A stretch of DNA of 64,000 nt from Lumbricus terrestris (Eukaryota > Annelida > Clitellata > Crassiclitellata > Lumbricidae): NCBI GenBank assembly GCA_949752735.1, contig OX457050.1, forward strand, positions 44,808,284-44,872,283, read 5' to 3'. Under the pieces are notes generated by a model. That model worked only from the letters and a program-made list of their open reading frames with translations, was not told the DNA's origin and searched no databases. The translations under genes and the position numbers were made by a program. Below, one piece after another: positions 31,116 through 42,287 of this stretch; the stretch's first letter is position 1, and every line of letters starts with the position of its first letter.

Positions 31116-31189
31116 GGGCAAAAAAATATATGGTTTTCTATAGAAATGTGTTAAAAGGCAAATAAATTTAGAATCTATGGAAATCACTC

Positions 31190-31490
31190 GTTGGTGAACA
31201 AACCCATTATTAACAATTTTTTCCAACCAAATACATCGTCTAGTACGCTTCGATAATCATGTGTGGATGAGAATAAGCCTTTCATCAGGCTTTATAAAAA
31301 ATATTAAAATCATAGTTCAGTCAGGGAGGTACTTCCTTGCAACCTATTTTGATCGTTCTATGATCGTCGGGTGTTGCTATTTTTTTCGACCATACAAGCG
31401 GAAGGAGTGTATGCCCTGTACAAACTCTTGTGCGTTTTGTTTTTACACTCGTATAGCCCTCCTCCAAAATTTTGCTATAGGGTAAAATGC
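31190..31490 (-). repeat. Dispersed repeat, copy D
   Basis: This is the best match to copy A (285-690), in inverted orientation. Shared blocks include GGGCTATACGAGTGTAAAAA, a GAGTTTGTACAG block and the TACTAGACGATGTATTTGG block. It starts directly upstream of TRM7 and extends the TRM7 frame artificially. The following DNA up to 31873 shows no gene. Confidence 0.65.
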
Positions 31491-31873
31491 GTTAGTAGTA
31501 TTGTTATAATATATTTGATTATATTAAATAATATGTTTTTAGACTGTAACATCATATTTTCAATAAAATATTTCTATACTCATCGTGTTTTAATATAATA
31601 AATACTGTTCTAACATCAAAGTTAAATATGTTGTCTTCGTCGGTCAAGGGAGGAGTGTTGGCTAGGAAATATGTTTTATTGGTGCTTTCTTAAGCTCGCT
31701 TCTTGGTCATTGCGCAACGGGTAAAATTCTCTACTTTTCCCGTGGACATATAGTCTAGAGTGGAAACTTTAAATCTGGAAATCCTTGATTTCAGTAACAA
31801 CATATAATATTTGTTTTGAATATCTAATTAACTTTTGTTGTCAGTATATAAAACTAATTATATGATTAATATT

Positions 31874-34207
31874 TTATTGTAAATATTTTATAAGCAATCT
31901 AATGCAGCATTCTTTTCTTTTATATTCATCAACCATTTTAACTAACTTTTCATTAGAAAGTCTTTGCTTAATATAACTAAGATATATTTCCTTGTCTTCT
32001 TTTTTCATTTTAGATATGTTAGAAAGAAATACAAATATAAAAATTGGATCATCTTCTATGTTTAAAATGTTGCATAATTTATGGATACCTATATATTTAT
32101 ACAACGCATAAATAAAAGAATTTGTTGTATATTTCGTAGCTGTTTTGATTACATCCTCTTTACTGAAAGTACCATTTTCCGATACCGATAAAATTTCTTG
32201 AGTTATTAAAGATACAGATATCTCTATACTTTTATTAACAGTATTAATACACGTATCTAAATACATTCTATATAAGTAACTACATTCATAAAAGACAAGA
32301 ATATATGGAACTACATCGCCTGGAATCAACTGATTATTTTTAAGACCTTTTAAATAAATTGCAATTATAATATCAAACTCGTTAAACATGAGTTGATTAA
32401 ATATATGAATTGATGAATCTATAAACGAATATGAAATTCTATTGCTATTATAAATAAATCTAAGAACAAGATTATTAATCTCTCTATTATTAAATGATAA
32501 TGCACGTATAATTTTAGTAAAATCTACTTCTACAGTATATTTTAAATTATAGGCAAATGCCAAAGCATCATCTATACCAGATGATTCAATATTATGAGTG
32601 GTAGAAGTATGCTTTGATTCAGTCTTGTTTATCTGGTATTCTACGGTATTGATGGTGTTCTCTGTATAAATATTCTTTAAATTAGATTGTTTATATAAAG
32701 GATGATTGATAGCTGCATATATTATATTTGAAGTATTCATAAAATCACCATCAATTCTATAAAAAAAATTAAATAGCTGTCCTGACATATCTAAATATGC
32801 CCGATAAGATATCAATCTTTTAAGAATAGGATCAAATCTATTAAGTAGTAGAGTATTATCTTTAAGAGGTTCTTTTCTATCAAATATTAATTGAAGAATA
32901 TCATTATAATATGCTATAGCAGAAGCTCTTTTTAATTTTGTAGGTTCATCAATAATAATCCCAACCAACTCTACAATATCAAGTGGAATATCTTTAAAAA
33001 ATGTGAGCATAAAAACCGATTCTGCATCAGCCAAATCAAATTCACGGCATGTAATATATTTTGAAAGTAAAGAAACCATATCAGATTTCATTGCAAGAGG
33101 AAGCTTGTTAAATTCTCGTGCAAGAATTTTAATATCTTTAACAGTAAAATCAAGTTCTTTTTCAATTTCTAATATATAAAGAAATCTTTTATAGAGACGG
33201 GGAAGATAAATAAATTCCGCGTTTGATAAACTCTCCAAAAGAGCTTTTGAAGGAGTTCTTTCCAATTCTCTAATCAAATAATCATAATTTAGTTCTTTAA
33301 AAACGTTTATAAATGTTGGAGTGTTATTTTTTAGAGCCTGATATAGTTTTAAAAGCTCATCTGGTTTAAATGCATGCAAAATATCAATTTTTTGAAGTTT
33401 TCTTTTATCTTTGACTATCAAATAATAAAACATTCTCTTATATGTTGTTAAAACAATTGGTTTAATATCTGAAGCATTATATAAATCTTTAATAAATATG
33501 ATGTTCATATTTGATTCTTCTTCATTCAATATCAAAAGGATTCGTTTATATAAAATAGGATATACAGCAATTATCTTTCCTATAATCATTGTGGCTTTTG
33601 AATGATCTTCTTTTATTGCATGTTCGTCCCTAGAACAACGAGGATTTAATGTAGTTAAATCCATGCCGCAATTAGAAAGCCAATTATATACATAACATAA
33701 TATAAAGCATATATTAACAGAATCTGTTATATTGCTGGTTATATAATCTAAAAACGGAGGAACATTTTCTATTTGATTGCATATTAAAAATATAGATTTA
33801 AGGGCATTAGAAGTAGGTTTTTCCAAAACTAATTGAATTATTCTATGAAGCATGTAATTCTTAAATATACTATCGTCCAAAGTAAAGTTCTCTATATATG
33901 CATAATTAGAAACAAGTGCGTCAAAAATATGCATTAAATCATATTTTCTAAGAACTGCATTAAATAATGCGAGTTTTATTCCTGCATTGTTTTTAGAATC
34001 CTTACTTTCCTTTGTAGTAATACATAAAACAAAGCAATCAAATATCTGATCAGGAAAAAGAGAAAAATATGGAGTTTCTAAGAGTTGAATGAGAAATGGG
34101 GGATGGGTTGGTGGTGTATTTGATGTAAGAAGTGCCTTGAGTTGTTCTTTGGAATCATCTGTAAATTCTTGTGAGATAAGATTTTGGAGGGATTTATAGC
34201 TTCTCAT
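31874..34207 (-). CDS. Large helical-repeat protein, unknown function
   Basis: The product has 777 residues from the first true ATG (34207, context TATCCTA-ATG); the frame extends 13 codons further but without an ATG. The sequence is almost wholly alpha-helical, rich in Leu, Ile, Tyr, Asn and Asp, with irregular repeats resembling HEAT or ARM solenoids, and has no membrane helix, signal or catalytic motif. Comparable orphan solenoids in reduced genomes are nucleoporins, vesicle-coat subunits or karyopherins, but I cannot choose. Its 3' end lies beside repeat-bearing DNA and its 5' end faces the RAD50 3' end. Confidence 0.8.
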   Translation of the reverse strand: MRSYKSLQNLISQEFTDDSKEQLKALLTSNTPPTHPPFLIQLLETPYFSLFPDQIFDCFVLCITTKESKDSKNNAGIKLALFNAVLRKYDLMHIFDALVSNYAYIENFTLDDSIFKNYMLHRIIQLVLEKPTSNALKSIFLICNQIENVPPFLDYITSNITDSVNICFILCYVYNWLSNCGMDLTTLNPRCSRDEHAIKEDHSKATMIIGKIIAVYPILYKRILLILNEEESNMNIIFIKDLYNASDIKPIVLTTYKRMFYYLIVKDKRKLQKIDILHAFKPDELLKLYQALKNNTPTFINVFKELNYDYLIRELERTPSKALLESLSNAEFIYLPRLYKRFLYILEIEKELDFTVKDIKILAREFNKLPLAMKSDMVSLLSKYITCREFDLADAESVFMLTFFKDIPLDIVELVGIIIDEPTKLKRASAIAYYNDILQLIFDRKEPLKDNTLLLNRFDPILKRLISYRAYLDMSGQLFNFFYRIDGDFMNTSNIIYAAINHPLYKQSNLKNIYTENTINTVEYQINKTESKHTSTTHNIESSGIDDALAFAYNLKYTVEVDFTKIIRALSFNNREINNLVLRFIYNSNRISYSFIDSSIHIFNQLMFNEFDIIIAIYLKGLKNNQLIPGDVVPYILVFYECSYLYRMYLDTCINTVNKSIEISVSLITQEILSVSENGTFSKEDVIKTATKYTTNSFIYALYKYIGIHKLCNILNIEDDPIFIFVFLSNISKMKKEDKEIYLSYIKQRLSNEKLVKMVDEYKRKECCIRLLIKYLQ

Positions 34208-34530
34208 TAGGATACATAAATGACTAAAATATTTTAATGCAAACAATATTTTATTTAAAAATGAATTTATTATTATGAAGAAAATCTGTTGGGTTTTAAT
34301 ATTATGTTACTTAATTTGATAGTTGATTAAAACAATTTATTTCATCCAAAGTGAATTGTTGAAATGCTCCAGGTGAAGTGAAAGTTTAATAATTTTTGTT
34401 AATTAATAAATTTACTTGTTTTTAATTTTATTAAAATTATTTCATATTTAAATATTATATATTACATTTAACTAGTATCCTATAAATATATCATTTAGTG
34501 TAAGTAGAAAATTTTAATAAAACATTTTAA

Positions 34531-37500
34531 TTAACATAATCCAAACTTCTCAATAACCGAACCAACCGTTGAATCTTTTCGAAGTCGGTAAAAAGATTCA
34601 ATTCCTACACATGTCAGCATAGAAAGAAATTCCTCGTCATGCGTAATAACTATCAACTGAATATTTTTTTTCTCACGCACAACATTTCCAAGAGTCACAG
34701 CCAATGCTTCAATATTAGCTTTATCTAAGTTGGTGGTTGGTTCATCAAGCGTAAGAATATTTGCATCAGAGAATGATTCTGCAAGTGCCATTCGAATCAA
34801 AAGCGAAGCTATCATTTTTTGTCCAGCAGAACATCTTCCTCTCATATCAATTTCTGCTCCATTCTTATACATCACAATTCGATAATTATAGCTTGTGGCT
34901 GTAACATCACTTTGTATCTCAATAAAATCAATTTCATTTCCTTTATAAGTGTTTATCCAAAGATCTCTTAAACATGCATTCACTTCAATCAGCTTGCTTT
35001 GATGATATTCCACAATAGCTTTATCCAACACTGTTATCGTTCTATCAAGATCAGCTATCGAGGTTTCGTTAAATTTTATTTCAAGCAAATTACTATTATA
35101 ATTTTCAATTACATCTTTATATAACTTAATTTCTTGTTTTGATCTTTCAATTCCCAGGTACAATTGTTTTAATTCTCCTTTAATTACACTTTCAGCAATT
35201 GTAATTTTATCAACTTTCTTATTAATCGAAATCTTCTGATTTTGTAAATCAAAATGATGTTTCTCGTCATATGAAGATAATTCATGTTTAATAGCTGCTA
35301 GTCGTTCTTTATTTGTACGCAGCTTAATATTTTTCTCAATTATGATCTTTACTCGGGATTTCTCATTAAGTTCATTGTTTAGTTGCAGGTGTTCAGATTT
35401 GATAGCGTCCAATTTTATTCTGAGATTTTCAAATTGTATTTTACATTTTTCATATGTTTCTATTGATGGCTGTTCTTTCAGTTTTTGTTTTATTTCCACA
35501 GCTTCATTTTCAAATTGATGTTTTTGCTGTATTAATCGTTGATATTCGTTATTAAGCGATCGTATTTGAGCTGTAGTCATAGCATTTGTATTTTGGACAT
35601 TAGTTGCTCGTTTTATAAGCTGTGTTATTTGTATATTAATATCTTCCGAATTAAAACCTTTTAATTCGTTTAACACAGCTCTACATATATTCATTTTTTT
35701 GATAATATTTCGATTTCGTATATTCTCTTCAATCTGCGCTTTTAATTTTTCTTGATTTTTAATAAATTCTTGATATTCATTATATTCTGCTTTACTACTG
35801 TGACTAAGTGCTTTTGCGGATAAAATGAGTTTCTCATCAACATAATCATCTACTTCTTGATTCATATTAAATTCCAAAACTTTTTTATCTAAAATAGAAA
35901 GTTCATTCAAATGTGCTTCTAATATGCTAAAAGACTTCTTGGTTTCTTCAAGTTCGATGTTCTCCTGTTCTTGTTGATATTCCATTAATTTTATTTTTTT
36001 TGAAAGTTGTTGTATGTCAGGAACTTCTAATGAATAAAATTCCGAATGTAATACCATAAATTTGTCTATAAGCTGATTGGTTTTTATGATTTCTGTGTTT
36101 CGAGCATCCATGTTTTCAATATCGATTTGTGTTTGTGACTGAAGTTTAATTATCTCGCTTAAAGAATGTTCCATAGACTCAATTGTGGTTATATGTGACT
36201 GTCGTACTGAACTGAATTCCTCTGTAGAAATATGGCTATAACACCATGGACATTCTACATTCGTTTCAGTAGATATTAACATGTCTTTATATAATTTTAT
36301 AGAAGTATCATAAAATTGCTTATTGGCTATTAATTTGTCCAATTCCAACGTAAGATTATTTAAAGACAAGAGTGGCTGTTTTTTTAATTCTAAAACATTA
36401 TTTTCAATATCAATATTTAATTGGATGGCAATTTCTTTTAATTGAATTAATAACTGTTCTTTTCTCTCAGATAGTTGCCTGTACTTTACCAGCTCAAACT
36501 GCTCTTGCTTTATTAGTGAATTAAGATCGGCTTTTAAATTTTGTATTGATTTATATTTTTTATGAATTTCTATGGATTTTTCATTTAAAATTTCGTTTGT
36601 CAATTCTTTGTGATTTTCATCAACAATCAATTTCCTGAGCTCAGCAATTCGCTTTTTTTGAGCATTAAATTCATAATAACGACCGTTAAGTTCTGTTGCT
36701 TTTTGTGATCTCATTACCAATCTTTGATATTTATCAAATGCTAAAACAGATGCTTGATATAAATCATCAAGCTTTTGATAATCTATTACAACTGTTTGGG
36801 TAATATCTATTAATGTGTTTTCTTTTATATCCTTATTATTTTTAATATATTTTAATGCTATATTTTTAATATTTTCACTTTCATTCTTAATTTGAATAAA
36901 TTTGCTATTCAACATGGTTACAAATTCGTTAATAGAAATGTTTGTTTGATATAGTTTTGAGATATAATCAGAAACTCTTTGTTGCAAATTATTTCTATCT
37001 ACATTCATAAGATACCCTGTAAGGGAAGATATATTTTCTTTAATAGAATTTTTTGTATTAAATAGTTTGTCAGAAACAGTTTGCAGCTGATTATCCCAAA
37101 CTATTCTTGTCTGAATTTTTTCATAAAGTTCATCTTGTTTTTTCCTTTCATTTTCATAATCTGTCATTAAATCGGTGTAATTAAATTCATTAATTCGGTT
37201 AATTTGTGATGATATTACAATACAGACTTCTTTAAGATCAGTTTCTAAATTATCATTAGTTAATATATCAAAATTAAATTCTTCTATTTCATTTTGTAAG
37301 TTTTTATATTCTATTTTCAAATATTCATGATTCGTCTTTATTTTATTGAATGCATCCAGAACAGGTTCTAATTGATTCGTTTCTTCTAGCAGTCTGTTTT
37401 TTTCAACATTAAACGCCTCAAAGTTGGTTTTTTTCTCTATAGCTAATTCTTCTGAATCTTGAATTAACTTAATTAAATTATCTCTCTTAACTTTTTCTTT

Positions 37501-38133
37501 ATATAAATATTCAGATTTTGAGTGGCATGTAGTAAGCAGTTGAGTAATCTCTTTCTTTGTTGTTTTAATGTCAACAAGTGCCTTGACATATTTGGATGAA
37601 CAAAATATATCATCGAGCTTCTTTTTTAAAATAGTTGGCTCTGCAAGAGGCCATGTAGACTCTTCTTGATGGCAGAATATTACATTTTCTATAATTCCCG
37701 GTATTAGAGAAAAATGCTCAGGTACAAACTTATCAAGATCTGAAAGTCGATTTGATATAAGTAAATATTCATCATTAATCAGTCTATGCAGTCCACATTC
37801 TAATGTTTTTTGTTCACATTTGCTTCTTCGATTTGTACAATGAAGTGTTCTCTTGACTTTATATGAAATATTATTTGAGAAATACGCAAGAGTAACGTTT
37901 GCTTTAACATCAATATCTCCTGTGATTTTTGGATCAAAGAGAAAGGCACCTCCTCGTGAGTTAGGCGGAAGATTGCCAGTGATGGCATATTTCAAGCATT
38001 CTATTATTGTTGTTTTGCCGGATCCATTAGCACCAAGAATGAGTGTAAGTGGTGTATTAAAAGCAAGCGAGTTGGTCTGGTCAGGCCTAAATGATCGGAT
38101 TCCTTTTATTTTTAGTTCTTGCAGAAATCCCAT
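34531..38133 (-). CDS. RAD50: RAD50 ATPase of the MRN/MRX DNA-repair complex
   Basis: The product has 1200 residues from the ATG at 38133 (MGFLQELKIKGIRSF), which follows CCCACTTC; a longer frame adds 21 residues without family support. Walker A is GANGSGKTT at about 34-42. Two long coiled coils surround the zinc hook CPWC at about 627-630. The C-terminal lobe has the signature RCSAGQKMIASLLIRMAL, Walker B with DEPTTNLD near 1130, and a THD H-loop region. RAD50 binds MRE11 to tether and process double-strand breaks and telomeres. Length is close to yeast Rad50 (1312), somewhat shortened in the coils. Confidence 0.96.
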   Translation of the reverse strand: MGFLQELKIKGIRSFRPDQTNSLAFNTPLTLILGANGSGKTTIIECLKYAITGNLPPNSRGGAFLFDPKITGDIDVKANVTLAYFSNNISYKVKRTLHCTNRRSKCEQKTLECGLHRLINDEYLLISNRLSDLDKFVPEHFSLIPGIIENVIFCHQEESTWPLAEPTILKKKLDDIFCSSKYVKALVDIKTTKKEITQLLTTCHSKSEYLYKEKVKRDNLIKLIQDSEELAIEKKTNFEAFNVEKNRLLEETNQLEPVLDAFNKIKTNHEYLKIEYKNLQNEIEEFNFDILTNDNLETDLKEVCIVISSQINRINEFNYTDLMTDYENERKKQDELYEKIQTRIVWDNQLQTVSDKLFNTKNSIKENISSLTGYLMNVDRNNLQQRVSDYISKLYQTNISINEFVTMLNSKFIQIKNESENIKNIALKYIKNNKDIKENTLIDITQTVVIDYQKLDDLYQASVLAFDKYQRLVMRSQKATELNGRYYEFNAQKKRIAELRKLIVDENHKELTNEILNEKSIEIHKKYKSIQNLKADLNSLIKQEQFELVKYRQLSERKEQLLIQLKEIAIQLNIDIENNVLELKKQPLLSLNNLTLELDKLIANKQFYDTSIKLYKDMLISTETNVECPWCYSHISTEEFSSVRQSHITTIESMEHSLSEIIKLQSQTQIDIENMDARNTEIIKTNQLIDKFMVLHSEFYSLEVPDIQQLSKKIKLMEYQQEQENIELEETKKSFSILEAHLNELSILDKKVLEFNMNQEVDDYVDEKLILSAKALSHSSKAEYNEYQEFIKNQEKLKAQIEENIRNRNIIKKMNICRAVLNELKGFNSEDINIQITQLIKRATNVQNTNAMTTAQIRSLNNEYQRLIQQKHQFENEAVEIKQKLKEQPSIETYEKCKIQFENLRIKLDAIKSEHLQLNNELNEKSRVKIIIEKNIKLRTNKERLAAIKHELSSYDEKHHFDLQNQKISINKKVDKITIAESVIKGELKQLYLGIERSKQEIKLYKDVIENYNSNLLEIKFNETSIADLDRTITVLDKAIVEYHQSKLIEVNACLRDLWINTYKGNEIDFIEIQSDVTATSYNYRIVMYKNGAEIDMRGRCSAGQKMIASLLIRMALAESFSDANILTLDEPTTNLDKANIEALAVTLGNVVREKKNIQLIVITHDEEFLSMLTCVGIESFYRLRKDSTVGSVIEKFGLC

Positions 38134-38803
38134 GAAGTGGGTAAAATTAAAAAACCAGTTTCTCAAAATATTATATAAATTAATCGAAATGCCCATATAT
38201 CAAAATATTCATATATTGTTAACTATAACAATTCATAATAAAATCATAGCGGATCTAAGTGTATTAAAAGTTTAATATAATGGTTGTATGTATCAAACAA
38301 CGAAATATTCTATTTGTCAACTATAAAAGAATTGATTTTTGGTTAAGTTGCCAATGCATATATTTATAATTTTCAATATGTTAGTAAACGTTATATAATT
38401 TCAGTTAATATTATTGTGTCACTATAAATCTCCGCAGATAGTAACAATAAAAATGTATATATCGCATACAAAGTTATATTATTATTTCATTTTTATTGCA
38501 TAATTAATAAAACTATTTTAGATTACCAAAAATATTTCTTCCATTACGTTGGTATGAATTTATAGAAAAGTTTCTTATGCAATAAAATACCATATTAATA
38601 ATTTGAAAATATCTGATGTCAAATATTAAGTTTACTTACTTCAGACAGTATTTCAGTTTCTATTTATAAATTTACTGCAAAAGATCTTAAAATGGAAATT
38701 TACGATTTCTAAAATAAACTGATTAATAAACTGCTAATATTTTCAAATGATTTTTATAATATCAGCTCTTGAGCATGATAGAAACTAAAATTTACCCACA
38801 TAA
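38134..38803. other. Gap of 670 bp between divergent RAD50 and transporter genes
   Basis: I see no gene, repeat or inverted structure beyond AT-rich sequence; it must hold the promoters of both flanking genes. Confidence 0.4.
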
Positions 38804-40078
38804 ATGATAAAAGGGATTTCGTTGTTTTCTGCAATTCGACTGTTAGCAATAGCTCCATTTGGTTCTGGCATGCTGTTTACCCCAATGAATATGGAGGCAT
38901 TGGGTTGTATGGGCGGAATCGGTAGTATGGCCGTAGTAGGAATACTGACAATGATTTCGGTATATTTACTTTCATGGTCGGCTGAAATGTATCGTGATAT
39001 TGAAAATATAAAAACATATCCATCGTATGATCAACTTGCAACAAAGATGGGTACATTTGCTGAAGTTATGGTCCAGGTATGTTTTGTAATAGCAAAAATG
39101 TTCACGTGTATTGTATTTTTAATGAAGGGAGGCGATATTATTAAAAATTTGCTTTTAACTGCATTTAAAAATAATTATTCTACAAAAGAAAATTTAATAC
39201 GAATGTTTTCTATATCGTTTTTTGCTATATTCACATATTTTCTTTATAGAATTGCAACTGTTTCTTTTCTTTCGAAAGGTTCTATTTTAAGTTCAGTAGC
39301 AGCCGGATATTATGTGCTGTTAGTAGTGATATTTGGAACATTAGTTGAATCTCCTAAACTCGAAGATATGCCTTTTATTAAAATCCAATCCGCTGGCATA
39401 TCAGCAATTGTAAGGATCCTTTTTGCTGCTCATTGTCAATTTGCCTTTCTTGATATTATTGGTGCTATGCAAACCAGGTCTTCTAGCACAATATTTATAG
39501 TTATAGCAGCCGGGGTTTCAATTAACACACTTGTGTATATGATGGTTGGCTTTTTTGGGTATCGATTGTTTTTTAATTCTGTAAAAGATAATGACGTTTT
39601 AAAATTATTATCAAACTTTTCAAGTAATCCACTCATATCTAGCGTGCATCATCCCATATTTACATCAACAATACTTATGTGGATATCAATACTATTCTCA
39701 ATTATGTTTTTAGTTATTTTTTCATTTGGTATTCCGTTGCAAGGTTATTCTATTGTTCCGAAAGGAATGTCTCTTGCAAACAAGGCAGGAATTACAATTT
39801 TAAGCAAACGTTTAGGACGACAACTTCAAGATAAAGATTTTATTTTAGTATTTATGATTGTATGTTGGTTGGTAGCCATACTAAATCTAAATATTACAAA
39901 GTTGGTAGACATATTAGCAGCCATTTTCACAAATGGACTTAGTTTTGGAATTCCTGGAATGTTTGGTGTATATTATGGTAAAAAGCTTCATCATTCTCAA
40001 AATATTGCGCTGGGAATTCTTTTAATTTGCGTATATCTAACCTTGCTTAGTATTCAGATGGGACGGACCATATTTTAA
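38804..40078 (+). CDS. Amino-acid transporter (AAAP/AVT-like)
   Basis: The 424-residue protein has about 10-11 predicted membrane helices. The first helix contains GSGMLFTPMNMEALG, the unwound substrate-site pattern of the AAAP (vacuolar AVT/SLC36/38) family. The ATG follows CCCACATAA. These proton-coupled permeases move amino acids across the plasma membrane or vacuole. Microsporidia have lost most amino-acid synthesis, so such carriers are important for scavenging from the host. The exact substrate cannot be read from sequence. Confidence 0.88.
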   Translation: MIKGISLFSAIRLLAIAPFGSGMLFTPMNMEALGCMGGIGSMAVVGILTMISVYLLSWSAEMYRDIENIKTYPSYDQLATKMGTFAEVMVQVCFVIAKMFTCIVFLMKGGDIIKNLLLTAFKNNYSTKENLIRMFSISFFAIFTYFLYRIATVSFLSKGSILSSVAAGYYVLLVVIFGTLVESPKLEDMPFIKIQSAGISAIVRILFAAHCQFAFLDIIGAMQTRSSSTIFIVIAAGVSINTLVYMMVGFFGYRLFFNSVKDNDVLKLLSNFSSNPLISSVHHPIFTSTILMWISILFSIMFLVIFSFGIPLQGYSIVPKGMSLANKAGITILSKRLGRQLQDKDFILVFMIVCWLVAILNLNITKLVDILAAIFTNGLSFGIPGMFGVYYGKKLHHSQNIALGILLICVYLTLLSIQMGRTIF

Positions 40079-40438
40079 TGTATAAATTGGGTTTGAATGA
40101 ACTCAACATTATCAGAAATAATAAAATTTTTGGGCACATTCTATCTAACAAAGCATATATTTTTTAACATTGACTATCAATATATACGATGTTGAGAGCC
40201 ATTTGTATACATTTCAATGTATTTTTATATTTAACTAACTACCTGTAAGTTTAAGAATCTTTGCGTAGAAGCAAATATTTTTTGGGAATCCTAAATTTTG
40301 TAACTAACTCATATAAAGCTTTATATAAGTTGATTGGATTATAATTTATTACCAGCAATTTAATTTTTAAATAGCAAATTTTGATCAAAAATTTTAATAA
40401 ACTTTTATTTTAAAAGTATTTAAAATATTTTTATTCCC

Positions 40439-41149
40439 ATGTATTTTAAACTGAACTTTGAAGGAAAACCAGAAATTGGCGTATATATGTGTTTGACCAA
40501 CTACTATGCAATTGTTGGAAAGAGTCAGACAGAGAATGTTCTAAATTTTCTTAGAGAAAAAATCAACTTTCCAATTATCGAAACAACGATTGGAGGAATC
40601 AATACTGTCGGTGTACTGTGTGTAGGAAATAAAAACGGACTGCTTCTGAGTTCTACTTGCAATGACCAAGAGCTGATGCACATACGTAACTCTCTCCCAC
40701 CCACTATTAGAGTTGTACGATTAAACAATAAAATGAACGCACTTGGGAATAATATTCTATGTAATGATCATGTAGCTTTAGTCAATCCAGACTTTCGTGA
40801 TGTTGATCTTGTGGGTGAAGTATTGGGCGTACCAGTATATAAAATGTCGTTAGGAATGATGAGTTTAGTTGGTGCATACGGAGTGTTGAATTCTAAAGGA
40901 CTCATGGTGCATCCAGAAATGAAAGAAATGGAGCTTAAAGAACTTGCAGATCTTCTAAAAGTAAATGTAATATCGTCTACCACCAACCAAGGACAAATTT
41001 GTGTGGGATGTGGATTTGTAGCAAATGATTTTATGTGCATAACAGGAATACGTTCTACAGGAGTTGAAATTAAAGTAGCAGAGACAATTTTTGGATTAAA
41101 TGACAATGAATTGGACGAAAGAATATTAAAAGAAGAAGTCATATTTTAA
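40439..41149 (+). CDS. TIF6: eIF6 (TIF6), 60S anti-association factor
   Basis: The product has 236 residues, full length for eIF6 without the long vertebrate tail. The ATG is in ATTCCC-ATG. The five-fold pseudo-symmetric pentein fold is recognisable from EIGVYMCLTNYYAIVG, GVLCVGNKNGLLLSSTCNDQEL, HIRNSLPP, ALGNNILCNDHVALVNPD and the closing AETIFGLN. eIF6 binds pre-60S subunits in the nucleus and keeps 40S from joining until it is released by SBDS and EFL1. Confidence 0.96.
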   Translation: MYFKLNFEGKPEIGVYMCLTNYYAIVGKSQTENVLNFLREKINFPIIETTIGGINTVGVLCVGNKNGLLLSSTCNDQELMHIRNSLPPTIRVVRLNNKMNALGNNILCNDHVALVNPDFRDVDLVGEVLGVPVYKMSLGMMSLVGAYGVLNSKGLMVHPEMKEMELKELADLLKVNVISSTTNQGQICVGCGFVANDFMCITGIRSTGVEIKVAETIFGLNDNELDERILKEEVIF

Positions 41150-41447
41150 ATTTTAATAAATTAACCGAATTTGGGAATTTTCAATTGTAAGAAACTTTTA
41201 AATATAATTATTATGACTTATAACAATATTTTAAAGTTGCTTAAATAGTTGTGTAGCATTTTGTTGGAAACAATTTAATATTTCCAATCATCGATAAAGT
41301 GGAACATTGATCTTAATCGGTGTATGACAATGTAACAAATATATTTAATAAATATCGCATCTATGCCAAGCAAGGCACCATTATTTATTATAAGAATTAT
41401 CGACTTTAAAGAATTTATTAATAATATTTTGTATATTACTTAATAAA

Positions 41448-42287
41448 TTATTGTAATGTATGTAAAATACTTGCTGGTAAATGACTTACATGCAAAACAA
41501 AATCATTATGATCAATACAATCAATATCATCTCTAATTTTAAATTGATTAATCCTAACAAAAAAGTTTTGTTCAGAAACAAATATTTTTCCAACGTTATC
41601 AAGGAAATCATCTTTTAAAGTGCCACTGGAATACACAACATAAATTTGTCTATCTAATTTGATTTCAATCTGAAAAAGTCCTATAAATTCTTTTGATTTA
41701 GAATTGAATAAGAATTCCAAAAATATTGGAATAAGTTTGTATGACTGGCGGTTTGCTGGAAAACCAAATTCTATTCTATAACAGAATAATGTAATTTTGC
41801 GTAGAACAAATCCATTTTCTTCAACTTTTTGATCAATATAATAAGAAGATTCGGAACTACGAGCAAACAATGGTATTGCAATACGTAGTGGGGAGGTCTC
41901 TGAAACGGTAATCATTTTTCCAAGTTTGAAAGATGATAAATTACCCAATTCAATTGATTCTGATGTGGTGCTGGCTTTATAAATATCACCAATTAAATCA
42001 TACTCACTGGTTTGTGGTAATGTAGATATTTCTCGACACAATAACCATTTACTATATGCTGGCGTTCCCAAAGTATATAATTCCAAATATTGAGCAACTA
42101 TTTTATTGGTAAGAACCGTATTAACAAGATTTGGAGGAGCTACAATTTGTCCATATTGCAGGGGTTGGTATATTTCCTGCTGGGTTCTATTCGTTTGTAG
42201 AGCTAAAGCTTCATCAGATTCGTATGCTGGATTTTCATACATGTGGCTTGCAGCCATGTATAGTTTTCTTAAATTAAATAAAATCAT
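41448..42287 (-). CDS. Unrecognised family member 1 (paralogue of 47257)
   Basis: The product has 279 residues, with a very clear start in TTTCCCCC-ATG. About 75 residues of polar N-terminus precede a globular part that aligns over about 150 residues with the gene at 47257: CREISTLP versus CYEISRLP, FKLGKMITVSETSPLRIAIP versus FKIGISTGIFENDPLQIAVP, ITLFCYRIEFG versus IRVFCYMMSLG, and IFLEFLFNSKSKEFIGLFQ versus CILDFLFSSDGNDFVGLYQ. I do not recognise the domain. It is beta-rich, probably soluble, with only two or three Cys. The two genes face each other across 5 kb of transposon-rich DNA. Confidence 0.85.
   Translation of the reverse strand: MILFNLRKLYMAASHMYENPAYESDEALALQTNRTQQEIYQPLQYGQIVAPPNLVNTVLTNKIVAQYLELYTLGTPAYSKWLLCREISTLPQTSEYDLIGDIYKASTTSESIELGNLSSFKLGKMITVSETSPLRIAIPLFARSSESSYYIDQKVEENGFVLRKITLFCYRIEFGFPANRQSYKLIPIFLEFLFNSKSKEFIGLFQIEIKLDRQIYVVYSSGTLKDDFLDNVGKIFVSEQNFFVRINQFKIRDDIDCIDHNDFVLHVSHLPASILHTLQ

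Noticed and set aside
31116..31226. Longer N-terminus for TRM7
   Set aside because: The extension is the end of the dispersed repeat, and the ATG at 31115 has the GCCC-ATG signal and matches the Trm7 N-terminus.
38134..38196. 21-residue upstream extension of RAD50
   Set aside because: The family N-terminus begins at MGFLQELKIKGIRSF, and CCC lies just before that ATG.
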